Notes: generated from the sequence alone by a model not told the origin. Positions 1-5,436 are shown, counted from the first letter of the stretch. The stretch is DNA of 6,047 nucleotides from Actinomycetota bacterium (GCA_005885115.1 VAXX01000045.1:1-6047); one strand, 5' to 3'. Made by a program: numbers and translations.

Positions 1-1
1 C

Positions 2-756
2 AGCGCCACGGCGGCCGCCCTGTTCGGGCTGGACTGCGTGGTGTACATGGGCGAGGAGGACACCCGTCGCCAGGCGCTCAACGTCGCCCGGATGCGGATG
101 CTCGGCGCCGAGGTGATCCCGGTGCGCAACGGCTCCCGTACCCTCAAGGACGCCATGAACGAGGCGTTGCGGGACTGGGTCACCAACGTCGAGTCGACGC
201 ACTACATGATCGGTACCGCCGCCGGACCGCACCCCTTCCCCGCGATGGTCCGCGACTTCGCCCGCGGCATCGGGGTGGAGGCCCGCGCGCAGTGCCTCGC
301 GCTGACCGGCCGGCTGCCCGACGCGGTGTGCGCGTGCGTCGGCGGCGGCTCCAACGCGATCGGCATCTTCCACGCGTTCATCCCGGACGAGTCGGTGCGG
401 CTGTGCGGCTTCGAGGCCGGCGGCGAGGGCGTGGACACCGGCCGGCACGCGGCCAGCATCACCGGCGGCGGCATGGGTGTGCTGCACGGCGCGCGGACGT
501 ACCTGTTGCAGGACGAGGACGGGCAGACGATCGAGTCGCACTCGATCTCGCGGAGGCGATGGCGGCGTTCCAGACGCTGTGCCGCACCGAGGGGATCATC
601 CCGGCGATCGAGAGCGCGCACGCCATCGCCGGCGCCCTGCGGCTGGCCCCGGAGCTGGGCCCGGACGGGCTCATCCTGGTCAACCTGTCCGGCCGCGGGG
701 ACAAGGACGCTGAGACGGCGGGGAAGTACTTCGGGATTCTGGAGCAGGCTGGATGA
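2..756 (+). pseudogene. trpB: Tryptophan synthase beta chain, 5'-partial, with internal frame break
   Basis: TrpB is the PLP enzyme that condenses indole with L-serine to make tryptophan, working as an alpha2-beta2 complex with TrpA. The gene enters from the left edge, so the N-terminal part with the PLP-binding lysine is outside the window. Reading starts in the frame of base 2 ([20 protein letters not shown]) and shows the glycine-rich phosphate loop GGGSN at 341-355. It continues to HSIS at 539-550. The sequence then drops into another frame, which gives [20 protein letters not shown] and ends with LSGRGDKD and a TGA at 754-756. The Glu at 610-612 and Ser at 688-690 correspond to Salmonella Glu350 and Ser377. 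About 28 residues that normally follow SYSIS (the segment starting AGLDFPSVGP in Salmonella) are absent. As written, the first frame runs out of register to a stop at 773-775. Identity is very secure; whether the lesion is real is not. Confidence 0.93.
545..558 (+). other. Frame-break / deletion junction inside trpB
   Basis: The good TrpB reading leaves the frame of base 2 just after the HSIS codons (ending at 550) and resumes one frame earlier at about 551-553 with GAG GCG ATG (Glu-Ala-Met). Family comparison from memory indicates that about 28 residues are missing. The frame change requires a loss of 3n+1 bases, for example 82 or 85. No homopolymer or slippery heptamer is visible here, so this is missing sequence rather than a programmed frameshift. 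Confidence 0.85.
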
Positions 757-1547
757 GCGTCGGGCCCACGTTTGAGAAGGCCAAGGTCGACGGGCGCGGG
801 GTGCTGATCGGCTGCATGCCCGCGGGCTTCCCGACGGTACCGGGTGGGATCGCCGCGATGCGCGCGATGGTCGAGTCCGGGGTGGACATCATCGAGGTGG
901 AGTTCCCGTACTCCGACCCGGTGATGGACGGACCGATCATCCAGCGGGCCAGCGAGATCGCCCTGGCCGGCGGGGTACGCAGGACCGACGTCCTGCACAC
1001 CGTCGAGGCGGCCGCCCAGGCGGGCGCCCCGGTGGCGTTGATGACGTACTGGAACCCGATCGAGCGGTACGGGGTGGACCGCTTCGCCCGGGACCTGGCC
1101 AGCGCCGGGGGAGCGGGACTGATCACGCCCGACCTGATCCCCGACGAGGCCGACGAGTGGCTGGCCGCCGCCCAGGCGTACGGGCTGGACCACGTGTTCC
1201 TGGCCGCCCCGGCCTCCTCCGACGAGCGGCTGCGCAACACCGTGGCGCACTCGCGGGGGTTCGTCTACGCGGCCAGCATCATGGGCGTCACCGGTACCCG
1301 CGAGCAGGTCTCCAACTCCGCGCCCCGGCTGGTGTCCCGGCTGCGCCAGGTGACCGACCTGCCGCTGGGCGTCGGTCTCGGGGTACGCGACGGTGCCCAG
1401 GCCGCCTCCGTCGCGGAGTACGCCGACGGGGTGATCGTGGGCAGTGCGCTGATCCGTTGCGTGCTGGAGGCGCCGGACGAGGCGTCGGGACTGGCCGCGC
1501 TCCGGGCGTTGAGCGCCGAGCTCGCCGCCGGCGTACGGCACCGCTAG
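753..1547 (+). CDS. trpA: Tryptophan synthase alpha chain
   Basis: TrpA cleaves indole-3-glycerol phosphate into indole and glyceraldehyde 3-phosphate and channels the indole to TrpB. The 264-residue length is normal for this TIM-barrel family. The catalytic pair is visible in [14 protein letters not shown]: Glu48 (Salmonella Glu49) and Asp59 (Salmonella Asp60). Further family landmarks are [17 protein letters not shown], and the phosphate-binding region GVGLGVRDG followed by [11 protein letters not shown] near the C-terminus. The ATG overlaps the trpB stop as ATGA (753-756), the classic arrangement for translational coupling of an equimolar complex. The start is fixed by this overlap and by the sequence leading directly into the barrel. 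The stop TAG (1545-1547) overlaps the stop of the convergent NUDIX gene. The gene is intact, in contrast to its broken partner trpB. Confidence 0.97.
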   Translation: MSVGPTFEKAKVDGRGVLIGCMPAGFPTVPGGIAAMRAMVESGVDIIEVEFPYSDPVMDGPIIQRASEIALAGGVRRTDVLHTVEAAAQAGAPVALMTYWNPIERYGVDRFARDLASAGGAGLITPDLIPDEADEWLAAAQAYGLDHVFLAAPASSDERLRNTVAHSRGFVYAASIMGVTGTREQVSNSAPRLVSRLRQVTDLPLGVGLGVRDGAQAASVAEYADGVIVGSALIRCVLEAPDEASGLAALRALSAELAAGVRHR

Positions 1548-2017
1548 ACGGCGCCGACCGCCTCGGGAAGTTCGGGCTCGGCGTCGCGCAGCACCTCGGC
1601 CAGCACGCCGGAGCGGCCCGCGAAGGCGTCCTTGAGGGCGGTACGCGCCGTCGGGCTCATCGGTTCGGGAAGGCTGCCCGGTTCGTGCCAGGACAGCCGG
1701 CTGATCTTGCCCGGGGCGTTGACGGTGGCTTCGCCGCCGCGCAGCCGGGCCCGGAAGACGTGGACGAGGACGTCGGGCAGGTCGTCCCCGCAGCCGTCGC
1801 CGGTGAGCTGGTACAGGCCGACCAGGTCGATGATCTCGACCGTGGTACCGGCCTCCTCCTGGATGTCGCGGATGGCGGCGTGTACGGGGCTCTCCCCGTT
1901 GCGGATCTTGCCGCCGGGCAGGACCCAGAGTTGGTGGCCCTGGCTCTGCTGGCACAGCAGGACGCGGCCGGCGGGGTCTTCGATGACCGCCGCGACCGCG
2001 GACGTTAGCGGGTTCAT
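1544..2017 (-). CDS. NUDIX hydrolase (substrate unknown)
   Basis: This is a 157-residue NUDIX-fold protein, expected to hydrolyse a nucleoside diphosphate linked to another moiety with the help of divalent metal. The NUDIX box spans residues 36-58: Gly36, Glu42, Arg50, Asp51, Glu54, Glu55, Gly57 and Thr58. The metal-binding EE pair is intact. The glutamate of the usual R-E-U-x-E-E motif is Asp here, and the final hydrophobic position is Thr. Upstream, QLWVLPGG is the typical strand leading into the box. The substrate cannot be told from the sequence; MutT-like, ADP-ribose and dinucleotide enzymes all share this core. The ATG at 2015-2017 is not preceded by a Shine-Dalgarno sequence, but a -10-like TAGGCT lies 8 nt upstream, which suggests a leaderless mRNA. 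The gene is divergent from lgt and convergent with trpA. Confidence 0.9.
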   Translation of the reverse strand: MNPLTSAVAAVIEDPAGRVLLCQQSQGHQLWVLPGGKIRNGESPVHAAIRDIQEEAGTTVEIIDLVGLYQLTGDGCGDDLPDVLVHVFRARLRGGEATVNAPGKISRLSWHEPGSLPEPMSPTARTALKDAFAGRSGVLAEVLRDAEPELPEAVGAV

Positions 2018-2025
2018 GGAGCAAC

Positions 2026-2054
2026 AGCCTAAAACCGGACGCGGGGTGTGACCA
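2026..2054 (-). promoter_or_regulatory. Candidate promoter of the NUDIX gene
   Basis: Read on the minus strand, TGGTCA (2049-2054; 4 of 6 matches to TTGACA) is followed after exactly 17 nt by TAGGCT (2026-2031; fits the TAnnnT core of actinobacterial -10 boxes). A transcript starting about 7 nt downstream would begin within a base or two of the ATG at 2017. That explains the absence of a ribosome binding site. This is an inference from motif and spacing only. Confidence 0.42.
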
Positions 2055-2081
2055 GGGGAACACCCGGGTCCGCCGGGGTTG

Positions 2082-2087
2082 TAGTGT
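2082..2087 (+). promoter_or_regulatory. Candidate -10 box for leaderless lgt
   Basis: TAGTGT fits TAnnnT and ends 7 nt before the GTG at 2095, the usual -10 to +1 distance. This would place the transcription start on the start codon. There is no Shine-Dalgarno sequence before either GTG, which agrees with leaderless initiation. An alternative upstream element, GGGAAC (2056-2061) with GTT (2078-2080) 16 nt later, resembles extracytoplasmic-function sigma promoters. I cannot choose between the two from sequence alone. Confidence 0.4.
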
Positions 2088-2094
2088 GCCCGAC

Positions 2095-3168
2095 GTGAAC
2101 CTTGCCGCCATTCCGAGCCCGACGACCGCGGCCTGGAACCTCGGACCCATCCCGATCCGGGCCTACGCGCTGTGCATCGTGCTGGGCATCGTCGCCGCCT
2201 GCTACATCGCCGAGCGCCGGTTACGGGCCCGGGGCGCGCCGCCGTACCTGGTCCTGGACGTCGCCATCTGGGCGGTTCCGGCCGGCATCCTGGGCGCCCG
2301 GATCTACAGCCTGATCACCTCACCGGGGCAGTACTTCGGCGCGGGGCACAGCCCGTGGGAGTGGGCCCAGATCTGGCACGGTGGCCTGGGCATCTGGGGC
2401 GCGGTGGCCGGCGGTGGGCTGGGCGCGTGGATCGCCTGCCGGCAGGTGGGCGTCCCGCTGTCGATGTTCGCCGACACGCTGGCGCCGGGTCTGGCGGTCG
2501 CGCAGGCGATCGGCCGCTGGGGCAACTGGTTCAACAACGAGCTGTTCGGCCGGCCGACCAGCCTGCCGTGGGGCCTGAAGGTGTACGAGATGGTCGACGG
2601 CAAGGCGGTGATCCTGGACGGGCAGCCGATCGCCCGACCGGGGCTCTACCACCCGACCTTCCTGTACGAGTCGCTGTGGTGCCTGGGCGTGGCCGTCCTG
2701 GTGTGGTACCTGGACCGCCGGTACCAGTTCGGCCGGGGCCGCGCCTTCGCCGTGTACGTCATGGCGTACACGGTCGGCCGGTTCTGGATCGAGGCGCTGC
2801 GCATCGACGAGGCGAACCACTTCCTGGGTCTGCGGCTCAACGACTGGACCTCGATCCTGGTCTTCGCCGGCGCCCTGGTGTACTTCCTGCGGGTCAAGGG
2901 CCCCCGCCTGGTCCTGGTGCCGGACGGGGAGAACACGTTCCGCGCGGTACCGGCCGACGAGGCCGCCGAAGCCGACGAGGCTGCCGAAGCGCACGAGGCT
3001 GCCGAGGCCGACGGGACTGCTGAAACAGCGGTGGCCAGCGAAAATGATGCCGAGCTATCGACTTCGGAGGGGTCGGAGGTCGATGATGTCGAAGCCGACC
3101 AGCCGGAGTCCCCAGAGGTACCGGCGTCGACCGGGCCGCCTGGCGAACCCGCGGAGAAGCAACAGTAG
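2095..3168 (+). CDS. lgt: Prolipoprotein diacylglyceryl transferase with acidic C-terminal tail
   Basis: Lgt is a polytopic inner-membrane enzyme that moves diacylglycerol from phosphatidylglycerol to the lipobox cysteine of preprolipoproteins, the first step of lipoprotein maturation. The Lgt signature is at residues 140-152 (GRWGNWFNNELFG), with Arg141 and Glu149 matching E. coli Arg143 and Glu151. His95 in WHGGL, HPTFLYES, and Arg229/Glu233 in GRFWIEALR (probably E. coli Arg239/Glu243) are also present. Several hydrophobic helices precede a basic LRVKGPR stretch. After it comes a hydrophilic, acidic tail of about 80 residues (roughly 275-357) with DEAAEA repeats; this is well beyond the catalytic core. 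I prefer the GTG at 2095 over the in-frame GTG at 2086, because 2086 lies inside a -10-like box and the 2095 start gives MNLAAIPSP. Residue 43 is encoded by the rare codon TTA. The stop overlaps the ribosome binding site of the next gene. Confidence 0.94.
   Translation: MNLAAIPSPTTAAWNLGPIPIRAYALCIVLGIVAACYIAERRLRARGAPPYLVLDVAIWAVPAGILGARIYSLITSPGQYFGAGHSPWEWAQIWHGGLGIWGAVAGGGLGAWIACRQVGVPLSMFADTLAPGLAVAQAIGRWGNWFNNELFGRPTSLPWGLKVYEMVDGKAVILDGQPIARPGLYHPTFLYESLWCLGVAVLVWYLDRRYQFGRGRAFAVYVMAYTVGRFWIEALRIDEANHFLGLRLNDWTSILVFAGALVYFLRVKGPRLVLVPDGENTFRAVPADEAAEADEAAEAHEAAEADGTAETAVASENDAELSTSEGSEVDDVEADQPESPEVPASTGPPGEPAEKQQ
2956..3027 (+). repeat. In-frame 18-bp tandem repeat encoding DEAAEA units in the Lgt tail
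   Basis: There are four consecutive 18-bp units: 2956-2973 (DEAAEA), 2974-2991 (DEAAEA), 2992-3009 (HEAAEA) and a decayed copy at 3010-3027 (DGTAET). The first three are nearly identical at the DNA level, with silent GCC/GCT and GAA/GAG differences. This indicates recent slippage or unequal exchange. The units encode a probably helical, negatively charged segment at residues 288-311 from the preferred start. Confidence 0.85.
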
Positions 3169-3180
3169 GAGAGTCGCCTC

Positions 3181-4392
3181 ATGCGGTCAGCGGTGGTCGT
3201 CGGAGCCGGGGTCGGCGGGCTGGCTGTCGCGGGCGCGTTGGCACGTACCGGCTGGCAGGTCACCCTCCTGGAGCGGGGCGACCGGCTGCGGGGCGACTCG
3301 GCCGCGCTGGTGATCTGGCCCAACGGGATCCGCGCGCTGCGCGCGCTGGGGCTCGGTGAGGGGCTGGGCGCGATCGCGAGCCCGGCGCCCTCGCGCGGGA
3401 TCCGCCGGCCCAACGGCCAATGGCTGGTGCAGCCGGACGCGCCGCTGGTCGACGAGGACGACGGGCCGGACTCGTCCCTGGTCGTACACCGGGAGGATCT
3501 GCACGACGCGCTGGTCGCCGGCCTGGGCGACCGGATCGACATCCGCACCGGGATCGCCGTCCGCACGGTCCGCGCGCTGCCGGGCGAGCTGCCCGCGGTC
3601 GGCGACGGCCGGCACACCTGGGAGGCCGACCTGGTGGTCGCGGCGGACGGGGTGGACAGCGTGGTACGCCGCCGGCTGGCCCCCGAGTCGACCGCCGTGG
3701 CCGCCGGCTGTGCCGCCTGGCGTGCGGTGATCCCGTGGTACCGGGCCCCGAAACTGCCCGACGGCGCCGGTACCGGCGGGGAGACGCTCGGGCACGGGCA
3801 CCGCTTCCGGTACGCCCTGCTCGGCGAGCGGGGCTCCGCCGGTGGCTCCAGCCGGGGTGGCATCTACTGGGCGGCGACCGTACCGGGCGCGTACCGGCCG
3901 GAACCGCCGGCCGCCCAACTGGTCCTGCTGCGCCGCTGGTTCGCCGACTGGCACGCCCCGATCACCGACCTGCTCGCCGCCACCGAGCCCGACGATCTCA
4001 TCCAGCACCCGACCGCCGAGCTGCGCCCGATCCCGCGCGCCTTCGCCTTCCCGGCCGGCCCGGGCGGGTTCGTGCTGCTGGGCGACGCGGCCCACGCGAT
4101 GAGCCACCACCTGGGGCAGGGCGCCTGTCTCGCGCTGGAGGACGCGGCGACGCTGCGCTCGCTGGTGCTCGACGCCATCCCCGGCCGGACGCTGGGCCGC
4201 GCGCTGGAGGACTACACCAACCAGCGCCGGCCCCGGGTGGCCCGCATCGTCAGCCAGTCCCGCCGGGTCGGCGCCGTCTACGCGGCCAACGGCAACCTGG
4301 TGGTACGCGCCCGTAACGCCGCGCTCGGGCTCACCCCGCGGATGCTCGGCCGGGCCGGCGCGGTGGCCCGCCAGTGGCGCCCCCCGGCCTGA
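3181..4392 (+). CDS. FAD-dependent monooxygenase (single-component flavoprotein hydroxylase type)
   Basis: This 403-residue protein belongs to the FAD-binding aromatic hydroxylase / UbiH-like family. The N-terminal Rossmann motif is GAGVGG at residues 8-13, with Glu31 as the ribose-binding acid. The DG motif AADGVDS has Asp156. The GD motif is GDAAHAMSHHLGQG at residues 301-314, followed by ALEDAATL. Where most members have a proline (GDAAHxxxP), this one has His309. The substrate is unknown; the family covers phenolics, polyketides, quinones and carotenoids, and no biosynthetic cluster surrounds it. The ATG is well supported: GGAGAG (3168-3173) sits 7 nt upstream and overlaps the lgt TAG. 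The 12-bp gap implies cotranscription with lgt, although no functional link between the two is established. The gene converges on the membrane-protein gene downstream with only 3 bp between stops. Confidence 0.9.
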   Translation: MRSAVVVGAGVGGLAVAGALARTGWQVTLLERGDRLRGDSAALVIWPNGIRALRALGLGEGLGAIASPAPSRGIRRPNGQWLVQPDAPLVDEDDGPDSSLVVHREDLHDALVAGLGDRIDIRTGIAVRTVRALPGELPAVGDGRHTWEADLVVAADGVDSVVRRRLAPESTAVAAGCAAWRAVIPWYRAPKLPDGAGTGGETLGHGHRFRYALLGERGSAGGSSRGGIYWAATVPGAYRPEPPAAQLVLLRRWFADWHAPITDLLAATEPDDLIQHPTAELRPIPRAFAFPAGPGGFVLLGDAAHAMSHHLGQGACLALEDAATLRSLVLDAIPGRTLGRALEDYTNQRRPRVARIVSQSRRVGAVYAANGNLVVRARNAALGLTPRMLGRAGAVARQWRPPA

Positions 4393-4400
4393 GGATCAGG
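4388..4400. repeat. Inverted repeat holding both convergent stop codons
   Basis: CCTGA-GGA-TCAGG is a perfect 5-bp inverted repeat with a 3-nt centre. The TGA of the monooxygenase gene (4390-4392) lies in the left arm and the complement of the minus-strand TGA (4396-4398) in the right arm. It is too short, and lacks a U-tract, to be called an intrinsic terminator. Confidence 0.6.
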
Positions 4401-5214
4401 GCGCGGCGCCGGGGGTACGCACCCGGGCCGTCGCCACGTCGGCGACCGGTGCCGGCTCGGGCGCGGTGACCTTCGGCTGGTACGCGGGCTGACTGAACGG
4501 GCTCTCGCCGGTGACCGGACGGGCCTCGCGCAGCTCCCGGGCCACCCGCGCGGTGTCGTTCTCGGCCCGGCTGAGCAGCCGCTCCCAGCGGTGCCGCATC
4601 GGCTGGATCAGCCCACCGCCCAGGCCCACCACGAGGATCCCGCCGACGGTACCGAGGAAGGTGACCAGGACCGGCTCGGTGACCGTGGTCGCGACGCCGA
4701 CCTGGTTGAGCGCGGCGATCACGCCGAGGCCGGCGAGCGTACCCTGGGCGACCCGGGCCAGCACCGGCCCGTACGAGACGCGGGCCAGAGCCGTGCTGAC
4801 GATGTCGTACACGGCCCGGCCGATGGACGCGGCGACCACCACGATCACGCAGGCCACGAACGCCTTGGGTAGCCAGTGCACGACCCCGGCGATCAGGTCA
4901 CTGACCGGGTTCGGGCCGAAGACGCCGAAGCCGAGCTGGAGCGCGAACAGCAGGACGGCGTAGTACCCGAGCCGGGCGACCAGCTCGCTGGCCCGGTACC
5001 GGCCGGTCCAGCGGGACAGCCCACTGCGTACCGCCGCGGTGTTGAACCGCAGGCGTTCCAGCGCCCGGTCGACCAGCCGGGCCACGACGGCGGCCACCGC
5101 CCACCCGACGGCGAGGATCACCACGAAGACCAGGATGCGGAGCGCGACACTGACCGATCGATCGACGGTACTCTGTACGGTACTGCCGATGTCCAGCGCA
5201 AACGTCCCTGTCAT
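4396..5214 (-). CDS. Multi-pass membrane protein, conserved TM-helix (MscS-related) type
   Basis: The preferred product is 272 residues. Hydrophobic segments are visible at about 23-46, 82-100, 115-135, 155-172 and 180-205, the last very glycine-rich (GTVGGILVVGLGGGLIQP). The pattern of a helix followed by basic or amphipathic stretches, with the phrase PNPVSDLIAGVVHWLPKAF, resembles proteins annotated as conserved TM-helix repeat or mechanosensitive ion channel family members. After the last helix there is only a short charged helix and a proline/alanine-rich tail. A full MscS beta domain is therefore missing, and channel activity is unproven. The ATG at 5212-5214 is chosen over the in-frame ATG at 5242-5244 because GGAGGAGAG immediately precedes it. 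It is divergent from gltB and convergent with the monooxygenase gene. A 12-bp direct repeat encodes STVQSTV near the N-terminus. Confidence 0.8.
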   Translation of the reverse strand: MTGTFALDIGSTVQSTVDRSVSVALRILVFVVILAVGWAVAAVVARLVDRALERLRFNTAAVRSGLSRWTGRYRASELVARLGYYAVLLFALQLGFGVFGPNPVSDLIAGVVHWLPKAFVACVIVVVAASIGRAVYDIVSTALARVSYGPVLARVAQGTLAGLGVIAALNQVGVATTVTEPVLVTFLGTVGGILVVGLGGGLIQPMRHRWERLLSRAENDTARVARELREARPVTGESPFSQPAYQPKVTAPEPAPVADVATARVRTPGAAP

Positions 5215-5223
5215 CTCTCCTCC
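5215..5223 (-). promoter_or_regulatory. Strong Shine-Dalgarno deciding the start of the membrane-protein gene
   Basis: On the minus strand GGAGGAGAG directly precedes the ATG at 5214, with GGAGG 4 nt from the start codon. It lies within the longer reading that begins at 5244, so it argues for the shorter, 272-residue protein. Confidence 0.75.
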
Positions 5224-5275
5224 ATCGGGCGCGGTGATCAGCACACTCGATGCTTGCGAGAGTAGTCCTAATTAT

Positions 5276-5287
5276 CCGACAAGTCGG
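5276..5287. promoter_or_regulatory. Inverted repeat CCGAC-AA-GTCGG, candidate operator
   Basis: This is a perfect 5-bp inverted repeat around AA in the divergent intergenic region. It is flanked by A/T-rich bases (TTAT on the left, TAAA on the right) in an otherwise GC-rich context. The position is 62-73 bp upstream of the membrane-protein ATG and about 150 bp upstream of gltB. Compact, AT-flanked dyads like this are typical of dimeric regulator sites. I do not recognise the regulator. Confidence 0.4.
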
Positions 5288-5302
5288 TAAAGTCCCCGGA
5301 AC
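5287..5302 (+). promoter_or_regulatory. GlnR-like half-site upstream of gltB
   Basis: GTAAA-6 nt-GGAAC resembles one a-site/b-site unit of the actinobacterial GlnR box (gTnAc-n6-GaAAc), matching 7 of 9 specified bases. A second, adjacent unit is not visible. GlnR controls nitrogen assimilation genes in actinobacteria, so the position before a glutamate synthase gene makes sense. The match is still weak enough to arise by chance. Confidence 0.28.
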
Positions 5303-5369
5303 CATGGCTGGATCGGCGCGGCCGCAACTGTGATCTAGTACCTATTCCAGCGGGGCAGCGTGTTTAACG

Positions 5370-5375
5370 TAGACT
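5370..5375 (+). promoter_or_regulatory. Candidate -10 box for gltB
   Basis: TAGACT fits TAnnnT. It lies 61 nt upstream of the gltB ATG, and a second TAnnnT (TAACGT, 5365-5370) overlaps its first base. No good -35 hexamer is present at 16-18 nt. The rest of the 5215-5436 region shows only the dyads described elsewhere and no small gene that I can support. Confidence 0.3.
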
Positions 5376-5426
5376 CAAGGCTTCGTAGGGCCGACGTCGT
5401 CCCGCGTGTGGTTGTGCGATGACGTC

Positions 5427-5432
5427 AGGAGG
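5427..5432 (+). promoter_or_regulatory. Shine-Dalgarno sequence of gltB
   Basis: A perfect AGGAGG stands 4 nt before the ATG at 5437. It rules against the in-frame ATG at 5419, which would add the residues MTSGGP, lies upstream of the AGGAGG and has no ribosome binding site of its own. Confidence 0.75.
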
Positions 5433-5436
5433 CCCG

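Noticed and set aside
533..565. Programmed ribosomal frameshifting or translational bypass in trpB, and likewise in gltB
   Set aside because: There is no slippery heptamer or take-off/landing codon pair. Conserved residues are absent from the DNA, so bypass (which skips extra sequence) cannot restore the protein.
459..2150. A 563-codon minus-strand open reading stretch spanning trpB, trpA and the NUDIX region
   Set aside because: It is a shadow of GC-rich codons in other frames. Its protein is Arg/Pro/Gly-rich without any recognisable domain, and it overlaps well-supported genes.
2646..3863. A 405-codon minus-strand open stretch opposite lgt and the monooxygenase gene
   Set aside because: It is low-complexity Ser/Arg/Pro/Ala sequence antisense to two clear genes, with no ribosome binding site or family resemblance.
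4408..4426. GC-rich hairpin (CCGGG...CCCGG type) just inside the 3' end of the membrane-protein gene
   Set aside because: It lies in coding sequence, has an imperfect stem and no U-tract on either strand. Such stems are common at this base composition.
5155..5164. Palindrome CGATCGATCG
   Set aside because: It lies within the membrane-protein gene and encodes Asp-Arg-Ser codons. There is no second copy or regulatory context.
5165..5184. Direct repeat ACGGTACT with a 12-bp period
   Set aside because: It encodes the N-terminal STV-Q-STV of the membrane protein. Two short copies are not enough to call a regulatory or mobile repeat.
5215..5436. Possible small RNA, riboswitch or leader peptide in the divergent intergenic region
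   Set aside because: I found no convincing long stem, no small ORF with a ribosome binding site and no recognisable riboswitch core.
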